DNA of 33,864 bases from Seison nebaliae (taxonomy: Eukaryota; Rotifera; Pararotatoria; Seisonacea; Seisonidae), in NCBI GenBank assembly GCA_023231475.1, contig JALJEE010002004.1, positions 1 to 33,864 on the forward strand, given 5' to 3'. Positions 22,723-33,864 of this stretch are shown here, piece after piece. How positions within the stretch are numbered: the stretch's first letter is position 1; the number at the start of each line of letters is the position of its first letter. Below the pieces are notes generated by a model that was not told the origin of the DNA, made no database searches, and saw only the letters and a program-made list of their open reading frames with translations. A program made the translations under genes and the position numbers.

Positions 22723-25700
22723 TGATGATAAGGAAGATATCTCGGAATTTCAGCATTCATATGCATGAAATATTTTGTTATTTTCTCTTCGAAATCTTAC
22801 TCTCTTCTATTGGACAATGTGGGAAAACCGAAGGCAAATTGATTTAATCAAATGCTTAAAGAAATTATAATGAAATGTTTCCGCACATATCTAGCGAGAG
22901 ATGTGACAAATGAAAATATAGATAAGATTATTAAAAATTTTATAAATATTTCTTTTTGGAGCAGACACATATAAATATGAATGGTATACATATCGCCTAA
23001 GAAGAAAATATGAGGAATCTTTTAATTATTGCCCGAAATTCTTCCGAATGAAGAGGATATGTTGAAATTAACATAATCCAATAAGTCATCTTCAACATAA
23101 ATGGACAACAATACTGAATCGTAATAAAATGTAATTCGTCATGAAATGTAATTAGAAAAAGAGATAAAAAAAATTGATAAATGGTCAAGATGCTGTTAAG
23201 AAAGGAACTATAGATTTATATAATTTCTCAATTATTTTCTTTCTGTGTTGTTGTTACTCTTCTTTTTGCATAAGAGAATAATGATGATAAGAATCATTTC
23301 TATGCATTTCTCCTATGCCCCACACCACATCACATTAGGTTGAGTCCGAACAGAATCGACTTACCGATTTCCATTTATGTGTATTCCACTCTACACATTA
23401 CGAATATTCCGTACGATTTATGTGTTTGATGTGTGCACGTTTGCGTGTGTGTGCGCTGTGTGCGCTGTGTGTCTGTGTGTGTGTGTGTGTGTAGGATGGA
23501 ATAGGAGATAAGAGTAAATATTGTTAAGAACAACTTCTCAATATGCGGAATGGGAATTTCAAGCAATTTCAAAATGTATTAAAGAAACAACGATGAACAG
23601 TTTATTATTAATCTTCTTTGCAAGACAATTGCATAATATCAGGTTACGTGCAGGAATTCTTATACATGATGTCACTAATCACTCGAATATGTAATGTGGT
23701 CTTTTCCGAAGCGTAAGAAGCAACTAAACGATAAGTGAATAGAAATCGGACAGAATTTCGATGTTCATAAAAAATAGAATACAGTACCATTGATCGAAGA
23801 TTTATGGGAGAGAAGTGTATTTTTATGTTTAAATATTCATTAACTAAATTGTATTATAATCTACATAGGATGCCTTCCATTTATTTATCATATATTACGT
23901 TAGTTATACAAGCATGCATGATTGAGGGCATTTTTAGTCCTTTCCGAGCTTTGCACCTTATTCAAAAAAAACGAGCAGATTTACTCTTTTTTCAAAAGAA
24001 TTATTCTCATAAAGGACTTTTCTCCCTTTATGTTATTTCCTACAATTCTTCTCATAATTCCACAATCCACTCCGGGTAATTCTTTATCCGAATATTTTGA
24101 AAAGTTTTTATATATAAACATTTTCATAATTGTATTAATTCAGGATTGTTCGTTTTAAAAAATATATAAAAATAATAAATAAAAAAAATACAATAAATAT
24201 AATATCATAACTATGGTATGGTATTTATTGAACTAATAGTTCAACCTCTAATAAGTCTTGTATGTAGATATTAAACACAATAATTGAAGTTCTAAATCAT
24301 GGAACAATGAACTATGAGCTATTCAAGACATACTTTTGAACTGTTTTAATTTAATTGCTTATGGAATTATATTCATGAAAATCATCTATTATTATCGAAC
24401 ATTTGTATTTGTGCGAAATTCAAAATTCAACAGAAGAAAAACAAATTTCAGTTCCAAAATAAAATTAAGAATGAGAGATTAACTTAAAAATTTTAAAATA
24501 TCCAATCTAACTTTAAGAAAATATTATTGTTGATATTGACAAATAATATTTTCATTCTAGGCTACTTTTCGTCAGTTATTCATAAATCAGATCAATAATC
24601 TGTTATATATTACTTGTCTAAACCTCGTTGAAAAGCGAAAGAATTCAAAATCGATACTTCATATCATTACATATCAGAATAAACAAATTGTGGAAAACTG
24701 TATATTTGTCATTAAAATGCTTCAAATGAAAATCAATCGGAGATGAACTGTAATAGTTATATTGATATCGAGAAATGATCAAGATATTGGGAGGAAAAGA
24801 AATAATGTACAATAACTTTTCCATGCTTTTTATTGATTTAGCATTAGAGAATGAATATGATTCATTTCTTCCACTTCCACTCACTTCCATTTTGAATGAC
24901 TACATTATATGTTGTAATAAATTCATAGTCCTAGAAAACCTGGTAAATAATTGAAGTTGTTAGTAAAATGGGACGGAAAGCTTAGTTGACTTCAATAATT
25001 TTTGGTGAATAAATTGCCATATCATCAATGAAAAAGCTGTTCCTTCCAATAAGGAAACGAAAAACAAAATTGGAGAAACCTGTTCTTAAATCGTTAATGC
25101 CATTGAAACTGTATATTAAAAATGGAGCAAAAAAAACATAGGTATCCGAAAAGTATTAAGCTGATGTTTACTTTAAGAAAATGAGTGTCCGACATTAAAG
25201 GAAATGAATGGAATTACTCACTGGGACAGAATAAGTCTTTTTTGGTATGAGAAGGAGGGGAAAGAATGAGGAATTCGAACTGCCCGCCCACTATAAACAC
25301 ATGTAACGAAATGGAAATAAATAAAGGAGAAAATTAATTTACTAATATGTATATGTTAGTAAATATTCATGAGTCTCCTTTCGCTTAAATACGTTTTTGC
25401 ACATTAGCCTTATTTTCTATAACAAATATTATAAGAAATCTGTCTTATAATTAATAATATTGCCAATCGTCGCATAATTTCGGTAACAATGCTCATCCTA
25501 ATAATATAAATTTGCTCATTTCACTGGAATATGGAATCATTGGAATCGCCTTTATATTTTAGAAACGGAAAAAAATACCTGCTCTCATCCAAACAAAAAT
25601 TTCTTTACATTTTATGAAGTTAAAACATTTCCGAATTGAACATTCGCTTTCCGATATCTAAAATTGAGACTGACTAATAAAACGATTTCTAACTTATTAA

Positions 25701-28700
25701 TAACAACTTATAATTGAGAATTTCCAGTTTAAAATTGACACTAATGAGAATTTAACTTGAGTCTGCCCAGGGTGGATTGGCGACAGTTAATCTAATGTGA
25801 TCTTTACGTAAGATATTGTTCCTCATCCAGATAATTTAAAAAAATATAAATTTAATTTTTTTACAATCTTTCTTTTTACCTATTTCGAATAAGAAACCTG
25901 CATATTTATTTATTTATAAATGTTCTACACAGTCTTCTTTGCCACCAAATCAATCGAATAGCACATGATGATGTGCACAAAAAATAATATATAGACAGGT
26001 CATACAACATAAACATACGACCATATGTATGACATCAATTGTCTACATCAGTCGAATCATTCATCAGTCGTATTTTAGAAAAATAAGCGGGTAAGAATTG
26101 GTAAAAATGATCACATTCATTATTTCCTAATATTTCCAAGCAACTAAAGATAGCGCTGTCAATATTCAAAAAAGAATTCATTCATTGAAGCCGTACATAA
26201 AGGAATTTCTCAAACATTATTTCCAATACGGAATAGTGGTGCAAAGAATAGACGAATGGATAAATTGAAAGAAGAAAAAGCACGAACGGGGAAGAGAATA
26301 TTAGAAGAAAGTATTGGATGATGGAGAGTCTAATTCGTTTGCAATAGCGCAACGGAATGATGAAGTCACCATTTTGTACACAGTAATCATCCAACATACA
26401 CATAGAGCACCCATTACAAAGAGAATGGTAATGTTTTGTACATATGTGTTATGTAGCGAAGTATTCGTAACGACTGTGCTATCATACCACTCACATATAA
26501 AGACATCTATGAATGAAGTGTATTATCATATTGAATTCATCATATACCATCATTTCTCATCATATAACAATGTTCTCAATATGAAATGACAACAAATTAT
26601 CTAGGAGTGGCAAGATGGAAAATGTTTCAATTTTAATTCACTTTCATATCTAGAACATTCATTTACATCGATAAGTGAAAAAGTTTCTATCAATGTTCCT
26701 TGTTGTATAATTCGAGTCCTTTAATAATGCAATACTCTCATGCATTATGAAATCCGAAGATTTTTAAGAAATTTTTAAGAAATTTTCTTTTCGGACATTT
26801 TTACTCAAATTCATGATTCTCTACAAATTTCCGTGATATTCCGGTCAATTTAATTGCAATTTTTTGTTTTTGGCACAATTACAGAAATTCAGAATTATAA
26901 TTCTCTAACTTTCCTATTCTAACTAATTTTCTATAACTTTTTTTCTTATGTTTAAGAATACTTTTGTCTTACCATACTTATGTCTAAAATACATTAACGT
27001 TAAATTTCAATATTTTTTAGCTAATTCCATTCTATTACTTTAAAACTTACAAAGAAGAAATAAGAAAAAGTAGATTATTATGGATGGGAAATATCAGAAA
27101 TTTAATTTTGTTGAAAATTGATTGCATAAAAAGACTGGTCCTAAAAAGTGGAAATTTTGGAAATTAAGGTGGGAGAGATGTTTTACGTAATGGAAATTAA
27201 CAGTAGAGGTATAGAAATGCCAAGAAAATAAAAATTAGGAAAAAAGTTTAATTTACATTGGAGATGCTAGGAGTAGAACTGTCGAAAATTTCGGATAGGA
27301 TGAAGAAGTATAGGAAGGAAAAGGAAACAGAGAGTAGAACTATCGGAAATTATAGGAAAGAAAAAGAAGAAGTAGAACGCGCGCTTTGATAGATATTGGA
27401 CGAAGAAAACATAGGAAGTAGAATTGTCTCCCAATCCTCTAATTCCCTAACATGAATATAGATAACTTGATTTGATCAAGAAAATTCGAAAATTAACTAA
27501 TACTTAATTATAATTTTTCCTCGGATAATTATCAAAGTTTTCCTTCGTATAATGCTCAATCTACTTATTAATTATGAATTCTCCTGAAACTCTTCTCCAA
27601 ACTGAGCAAGAAGTTAGCCGCAACAAAACAGTTAGTTTTCATATTCTTAGAATAAACTGACCTAAACTAGTCTTTCCCCTTTTAGTCGGTCGGTAATGTT
27701 TCCTTATAAGTTTACGCTTCTATACTAATATTTCAAAGCCCATAGCTTTCATTTGGACAATTCAAACTTAAATATTACTTTCGTATAAATATTGATTTGA
27801 GAATTAAATAATAATTCTACAAGGGTTCAATCTTCTAAATACAGATATTAAGTTTCCGTGCTTTTCAAATTTGTTTTTCTAGTTCTCCTTTCAAATGCGA
27901 TTGATGCTGAAATACTTCATATTTGAATTAAATTATTCAGAAACCTGTTTATTGGTGTGGATTATGAGTTTATGTACCATTGGATAAAAACCATAATTTT
28001 GAATAAATCAATAGTTACATTATTATAATATATATATATATCATAACTTAAGGTTGAGAGTGAATAACATATTGCAAATTTATGAGTCTTTATGTTTTGA
28101 AACACAGGGGAGTCATATGGTCAAACAATATCATATTAACAGAATCGGCACTACACGCAAATTTTCCAATCTAAATATGGTAAAATTATTATATAATGGA
28201 AGAAAAAGTAGCATTAGTGAATAAAGTTTGGGGAAAATTATCCTAATTCCCCAAACAAATTAAGAAACACCTAAATATCGTGAAAATAAAAATGGTGCAA
28301 TATTATCATTCAGCATGACCGACACGGAATTTGATTAAAATAGATAATTACGATAAACAAAATTTAAATAAAATGCTCTACATCATTAACCATAGTGGAC
28401 ATTTAAAATTTGAAAATAAAACGTTGTCCACATTTAGGTAGGCGTTTAGCTCTGTAACCTTTTCTTTGAAGAACAAATCATTTGCAAATTTTCATTTAAA
28501 TTTGATGGTAATTGAAAAAGCGAAAAAATCTGTACATGATAGTTCTCTCAATAATTTAATATTTCTTCTGTTAAATTCAGTTTGAATGATTATTGGGTAT
28601 TTTTGGGATTCTTGCATCACATCAACAATTTACTGATATTGGATGATTATTCGCAATTGTTCACAAATACTTTTTAAATTTCGCAAGTTTTGGTCATTAG

Positions 28701-31700
28701 GTATATATAATATATAAAATATGCACTTTCCATGCAAAAAAAATTCTTGTAAAATTCTTAAGGAAACAACAGAATTATCAAGACAAATTAACAAAGGCAA
28801 AACATAGAACTGTCTAAGAACAACATGAGAAGAAAAAAATTGTCTAGAGAAGCAAAAGTTCCGGATATTGCTATAAGTAGATAATTCTATTCTTATTGAA
28901 TTTCTGAGCAATATCGATTTCAAATGAAATTCAACTAACTTTTAACCAGCATTTTTACAAGTTCAATAATATTCACAATATTTAGTTCGAAATAAATTTG
29001 CAAAAAATTTGAATCAAATAAATAGATTGTAACCTCATAAATTCTTTCTATTTGCATTACTATTTTCTCTCAATTGATAGTAACCGATTACTATAATTCG
29101 AAACATTAACAATCATATTCATTTCATCGATCGAACTGTTAAAATGATTTAGTCGACCACTTTTAGGGAAATATATCATAACATCATGTTTTAGAAATTA
29201 GAAAGATTCATTTTCAGACAAGATACGTGAGAAACAAGTTGTTTTCTTTATAAATAGTTCCACAATACAGTATTGCCACATTATTTACTTATTAAATTAT
29301 ATTTCTTCATATTTTTTAAAAATTTCAAGAAAAAAATGAATTGCGCTGTTCCAAATGAATTCTCTATATACATATATGTTTTAAGCAAATTTTTAAACTG
29401 CATTATTACTTCTTATCCGCTATTAGATAATATATTGGTATATATATATATATATTGGATTAGCGATATTCAAACGGATTCTTTCAAAGCAAAATAAATC
29501 AAAGAGAACAATAAAAAAAACATGAATCGAAAGAAAATATTTTAAAGGAATTTTCCCGACGGAAGAAATATGAAGGAAAATAATGAGAGATATCTCGGAA
29601 TTAATAAAAATGATAATTAGCAAAAGTTCAGACGAAAGAAATTTATGATAATATTACATAATTTCCTGTTGACTTTGTCACATATCGTATCTGGCGTATT
29701 AATACTTCATTTAAAGGAAAGGATGTAAATCTAGTTTTGATTCGAATCATAAAATTCTACACAAGTACGAATGAAGTATTTGAATTTAGTACATATGAAT
29801 CAGTTTATTTCTTCTGTTACTAATAAATGTATTATTTAATAATAATAGTATATGATCTCGTTATAAGCATTCGTTATTATCTGCCAACATACAAGTGTGG
29901 AACATTCTGACAGTGAAGAAACTGAAACATTTTTATTTATTAGTGCATATTATTTATTTTATATTCTTTCTCCTCTTTCCTAAGCACTTCTCCATTAGTA
30001 CACAATTTGGAAGAACTCTTCGCTTTCCCCACTCACAGGAAGAAAAATAAATAAATTAATATTCTTAAAATTGTATCATATTGTTCTTATCTATGTATGT
30101 AGAAGAAATACTACAATATTATTGAGAACATACGAATATTTTATGTTCCATACACTTTCCATACCAGAAGAACAGTTATACTGTTTCTATAATTATCATA
30201 AAGGCAAATAATTTCGTATAACGTAAGAAGTAAAGGACGAAGAAAATAACATTAACATTATTATCAATTTGGGTGGAATAAGAAAAGTAAAAAAATGTTG
30301 AAGAATAATATAAAATTTATTTTTGACTAAAAGTAAGAATCCAATTAATTTTCCTTCAAAATAATAATGAAACTATACTTATTCTATAAATGACAGCTAT
30401 CAATTACTTCAAAGATTATCTAGAAATGACCGAATTAATTGTGAAATTCTGGAAAATTTTCTATCTTCAACAATGTCCCATATTCCCTGCTTATCTCTGG
30501 GATTAACAAGAACACATTAAGAAAATAAACTTTGCTTGTAAGTTACCACTTTCTAATAGGGAGGAGACAACTGGCACAATAGACAAGTAGAAGACATACA
30601 ATTGGAAAACCGACAATTGGGAAATCTATAAATCTCCCAAATTTGTTTTTTCGAATGCTACTTTTGTTTTTTCTTAGCTTGCTCGCATACTTATTGAATT
30701 GAAACGATTATGACTTTCCATATAAAACGTTTCACAACAATAATATTTAATGGAAGTTATTATCGAAGTTTAATAAACATCGAAAAAATGGATGTTTCCC
30801 AAACATTTTCTCCCACAATGGAAAACGTTCGAGCTTTTATCATTTTTCTATCAATCATTCCTTTATCCAATATATATTCCATCCAACAGAAAATTTATAA
30901 TCAAATTTTCAATTCAAGAGAATTTGCTCACTCTATTTCCTGCTAAATGGAAAATCTCTTATTCACAATCTTCAAATGAGCATAAACAAATTCTTGAAAG
31001 TTCTCTCACGGAAATTTATAAAAATATTTTTTTCAATGCGGTTTTTAATTTTCGATTTTTAACTTTAATTTTCATATTTTTTTGAACTAAAAGAACTATT
31101 TAATCTTTAACTAAAATATTAAATGCTTAATCTTTTAATATACGTCAGAAGTTATACAGCGAAACTCTTAAACAATTTAATAAATTTTAGATAAGCATAT
31201 ACACAATTTTTGCAAAACAATTAACCAAAAATTTCCTTCGGCTAGTAAATTTCTTCGGCTCTATAATAAAGGGTTTTATCCTTAACTTCTGTGCCTTAAT
31301 TCCAATAAATCTTAAGATAAAGATACGTTGTCTTTCATATAATAAAGGAACTAGACATGCTTAATATACAATGTCAGTTTTATGTTTCTGATCTCAATAG
31401 CATTTCCTTCCAGTCTAACAAATGTGGAATTGTATATGGTTGTTGGTGTTTTCCTGAATTTCCTCATCCATTTTTTTCGTAAACGGCAACAAGATTATAA
31501 ATTGAATTATACGGATAGTGACTTCAAATATTCTCTATTACCATAGTTAATTATTAGTCGCAACTCTGTTTCATCGATATCAATATTTATGAGAATAATC
31601 TCTGTCGTTGTATCATATGAAGAACAGCAACTGAAATGTGGATGGAGGCAATTTTTTAGTAATAATTTGAAGAATAATCTAATCACATATATCGCCCTAA

Positions 31701-31868
31701 TTAAATTTGTTTGTTATTCAATGTTCAAATGTAATATTGTATGAATCCTCATCTTTCTAGTAATTTTTGGACTAAAATAATTCATACTAAAAAAATTAGT
31801 AATTAATTATTAAATACAATTATTCACCCAGTAGACTATTCCATCGAATCTAGGAATGTAGACAAATT
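22723..31868. other. Long AT-rich gene-free region upstream of DGK-theta
   Basis: These 9.1 kb hold no recognisable gene, tRNA, rRNA or transposon domain. Open frames (for example 23804-24079 +, 28630-28923 -, 30792-31085 +) are short and low-complexity, with no known motif. What is visible: a GT microsatellite at 23442-23492; a - strand GTAAGT at 23364-23359 that could end a non-coding DGK leader exon; short TA runs near 28030 and 29440; and a loose purine-rich near-repetition at 27262-27380 where AGTAGAACT recurs. The DGK promoter is presumably within the first kilobase or two but has no clear core motif that I can name. Confidence 0.6.
23442..23492. repeat. Interrupted GT/CA microsatellite
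   Basis: An almost pure alternation of GT with a few C interruptions (GCGCTGTG twice) runs for about 50 bases, 720 bp upstream of the DGK-theta start codon. Such tracts can adopt Z-DNA and vary in length. It is the only conspicuous dinucleotide tract in this flank besides two short TA runs. Confidence 0.9.
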
Positions 31869-32090
31869 GTCTACGTTCCAAATGAGAAAAAAAATTTGTC
31901 TTCGTTCCAAATGAGAAAAAAAATTTGTCTTCGTTCCAAATGAGAGAAAAAGATTTGGCTACGTTCCAAATGAGAGAAAAGATTTGGCTACGTTCCAAAT
32001 AAGAGAAAAGATTTGGCTACGTTCCAAATGGGGAAAAAAGATTTCGCTAAGTTCCAAATGAGAAAAAAAGATTCCGTTACGTTCTTTCAG
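31869..32090. repeat. 29-bp minisatellite, left block (about 7.5 units)
   Basis: Units of 29-30 bp carry the core CGTTCCAAATGAG followed by an A-rich stretch and ATTTG(G/T)CT. The first two units are almost identical and later ones differ by a few bases; the last is truncated into non-repeat sequence. Units abut with no spacers. The same unit, in the same orientation, reappears on the far side of the transposase remnant at about 33002-33140. Confidence 0.93.
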
Positions 32091-32119
32091 CTCACCAATC
32101 ATAATATTACCATAATATC

Positions 32120-33000
32120 ACCATCATATATATTGCCGAAGATCATAAGGAAAGAATGTCGTATTACACGAGTTTGCAGGTAAAGTTATAAAAATGAATA
32201 ATATTTAGTAATACATTCAGTATTTTCAATTTAGAATAAAATCAGTTAAGATTTTTGATAATAAGATAATCAATCAAAAAGGTGAACACAATCATTCCGA
32301 CGACGAACAAGAAGTAAGGCGAATGACCACATTGGAAATACTAAAATATTCTGCCGTCAACACCGAAGATGAAGGGATTAAATTGGTCAGTAATCTAAAG
32401 ATCGAAGAGATTCAAAATGAAAAGGTCCCCCGAATATCTTCATTATGTCGGAACATTCAAAATTGGTGGCATCTCCAATTATCGAATATACGCAGAACAA
32501 CATCAGTCGATGGATTGGCAATATAGGAATTAGAAATTGGTCGCCTTTACGTGAATCGGAACATAACTCTGGAAGGGCGAGAACATTTCTTTGCGGATGG
32601 GACATTCGATGTCGCCCCATCTGATTTCGCGCAGTTGTACGTTGTAAGCCCATTTTTCGATGTCAAAGCGATAGCCTTTGGTTATTGCTTAATCAAAGAC
32701 AAGAGGCGACAATCGTATGAAAACATGTTCGGAGCGTTGAAAGAAATAACGCAACTGAATCCAAAAACTGTCACCATCGATTTCGAACTTGGAGCGATCC
32801 GTGCGCACCAAAAAATTTTCTCGGAAGTAGCAATGCATAGATGTTACTTCCATCTTTCCCAGAGCATTCGGCGAAGGATCAAAGCTAACGGTCAACAGAA
32901 GATAATGGACGAAAACCAAAACTTTCGTAAAACCATTCATTATTTCCAATATCTGCTCAAATTGAGGCAAGTACAATATGTTCTTCATTATGAGAAAATT
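32120..33000 (+). pseudogene. MULE (Mutator-like) transposase remnant with FLYWCH finger end
   Basis: This is a decayed plain DNA transposon gene. A probable first exon ends at 32179 and joins across a 55-bp GTAAAG...TAG intron (32180-32234) to read a FLYWCH-type finger end: a C-x5-C pair, then IINQKGEHNH, then an acidic EQEVRRM stretch. The frame continues through 32323-32523, meets one in-frame TAG at 32524-32526, and goes on without shift into the MULE core. There FFADGTFDVAP holds the first catalytic Asp, VTIDFELGAIRA the second, and RCYFHLSQSI is the C-x2-H block typical of the family. Coding then runs into the minisatellite at about 33000, so the third catalytic acidic residue and the C-terminal third are missing. 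Full MULE transposases are usually well over 500 residues. It is not functional as it stands. I saw no clear terminal inverted repeats or target duplication. Confidence 0.85.
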
Positions 33001-33001
33001 T

Positions 33002-33140
33002 TGGCTACCTTCCAAATGAGAAAAAAGATTAGGGTACGTTCCAAATGAGAGAAAAATGTATCTACGTCCCAAATGAAAAAAAAGATTTGGCTACGTTCTA
33101 AATGCCTTTTTCTAAAAAAATTTGTCTACATTCCGGTTAC
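33002..33140. repeat. 29-bp minisatellite, right block (about 4 degenerate units)
   Basis: Four to five degenerate units with the core TTCCAAATGAG and the GGCTACGTT lead-in follow directly on the truncated transposase frame. They are more diverged than the left block (CTTCC, GTCCC and TTCTA variants). Orientation equals that of the left block, so the pair is not an inverted terminus. Confidence 0.88.
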
Positions 33141-33600
33141 CATTCCATCAACTCGAAGAAAAAAAGGCAAAACATTTCCTTTAGAGAAAATATTTCAGAA
33201 ATGATGCCTAATAAAAACATAAGGAACAACGACAAAATTTGGAAACTGGGACAGAAGAATTTTGTTCAATCGTTTGCAAACGGATAGTAATCATAATTTA
33301 TTGAATAACATACCGATATTCCGCTAAAACTTAAAAATATATGTAAAACTTATTTTATTCCTATGTTTGGTTGAATTATTTTGACATAACTATTTCGTGT
33401 TGTTGATAATAACAGTAAATAATATTACTAGTATAGCATTATTAATACTGTACCAGTAAATATTAATACTATACATGAGCATGACAGAGAGGAGCTTTAC
33501 ATTTATGTTGTTGTACATATGTACGATGTTGAATATAGCAATCTCATTTTCATCTAGAATATTTTTTTCACAATTGGCAAATTCATATTTGGAAGCACCT
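33141..33600. other. Gene-free segment between minisatellite and Claspin-like copy
   Basis: An open frame at 33102-33287 (+) starts in the minisatellite and encodes 61 basic residues that I do not recognise. It could be leftover C-terminal transposase sequence or chance. The rest is AT-rich with no motif. The border with the Claspin-like copy is blurred by divergence at about 33600. Confidence 0.5.
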
Positions 33601-33864
33601 TGGAAATTTTTCATTCTTTTTCCAACTTTTATAAAGACCATTGTTGAACATTCGCGGAAGATTCTCAACCACTTTCTTCTCTTCCATGGTATGAAATTTT
33701 TTCACGTCGATAGGTTTTCGAACTTTCTACTTCTCTTTCGAACGGATCGTCTTCACTTGATCCATCAGTCTCCTTAAAAATCTGATCCTTAATTCGATTT
33801 TTGAATCGTTTATATGCTAAATCCTCGAACGGTTTCTTATTTAATATACTATTGTTTTCGTATA
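33601..33864 (-). pseudogene. Inverted, internally deleted copy of the Claspin-like gene
   Basis: Read on the - strand, 33864-33713 matches 1-152 with one mismatch. The copy then jumps to sequence matching about 620-665 (AAGAAAGTGGTTGAGAAT is shared exactly), loses about 27 bases, and matches about 693-765 with more differences, fading near 33601. The jump removes some 465 bp including the first intron and changes the reading frame, so a stop follows within about 16 codons. It cannot encode the same protein. Because the copy keeps gene order but deletes blocks rather than introns precisely, a DNA-level duplication fits better than retroposition; too little intron is covered to be certain. Confidence 0.85.

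Noticed and set aside
27262-27380. Possible tandem duplication of about 70 bp
   Set aside because: AGTAGAACT and GGAAATT-like strings recur, but the spacing and flanks do not align well. The stretch is purine-rich, so chance similarity is likely.
31869-32090. CRISPR-like array of about 29-bp repeats
   Set aside because: Units abut directly with no spacers, vary in sequence and lie in a spliced eukaryotic genome. It is a minisatellite.
33390-33668. 92-codon - strand open frame as a new small protein
   Set aside because: Its first part is a frame-shifted reading of the deleted Claspin-like copy and the rest runs through AT-rich non-coding DNA.
1-33864. Terminal inverted repeats of a large mobile element, viral genome or linear plasmid
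   Set aside because: The matching ends are host Claspin-like coding sequence, one arm is a deleted pseudogene, and the interior holds ordinary spliced host genes with no capsid, polymerase or integrase.

Overview
This is an AT-rich animal nuclear fragment with three spliced protein-coding genes, long gene-free flanks and a decayed DNA transposon. The best-supported gene is a metazoan type V (theta) diacylglycerol kinase with three C1 domains, Ras-association regions and a split kinase. With very short introns (mostly 41-75 bp) and low GC, the window suggests a small-genome invertebrate. An arthropod such as an acariform mite is plausible, but that is inference only.

Layout. At 1-2216 (+) lies the 3' part of a Claspin-like replication-checkpoint gene in five exons; its 5' end is off the window. 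About 7.7 kb with no recognisable gene follows. At 10080-15932 (+) is a two-exon gene for a 1935-residue protein with a myristoylation-type N terminus and an AHNAK/periaxin-like proline-heptad repeat array. Converging on it, at 16356-22722 (-), is the complete-looking 15-exon DGK-theta gene (1646 residues). About 9.1 kb without a recognisable gene follows, with a GT microsatellite near its DGK end. From 31869 a 29-bp minisatellite leads into a broken FLYWCH/MULE transposase (about 32120-33000), and the same minisatellite resumes on its other side in the same orientation. The last 264 bases are an inverted, internally deleted copy of the Claspin-like gene, so the two window ends are reverse complements over about 150 bases.

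How the parts relate. The two central genes are tail to tail with 423 bp between stop codons. Both products are predicted to act at membranes (acylated scaffold; lipid kinase), but no functional link is shown.

Most unusual observation. Of 19 introns placed by reading frame and protein similarity in the three host genes, 16 begin GTT rather than GTA/GTG. The one long intron (690 bp) carries a textbook GTAAGT. This suggests an atypical 5' splice-site code for short introns in this organism.
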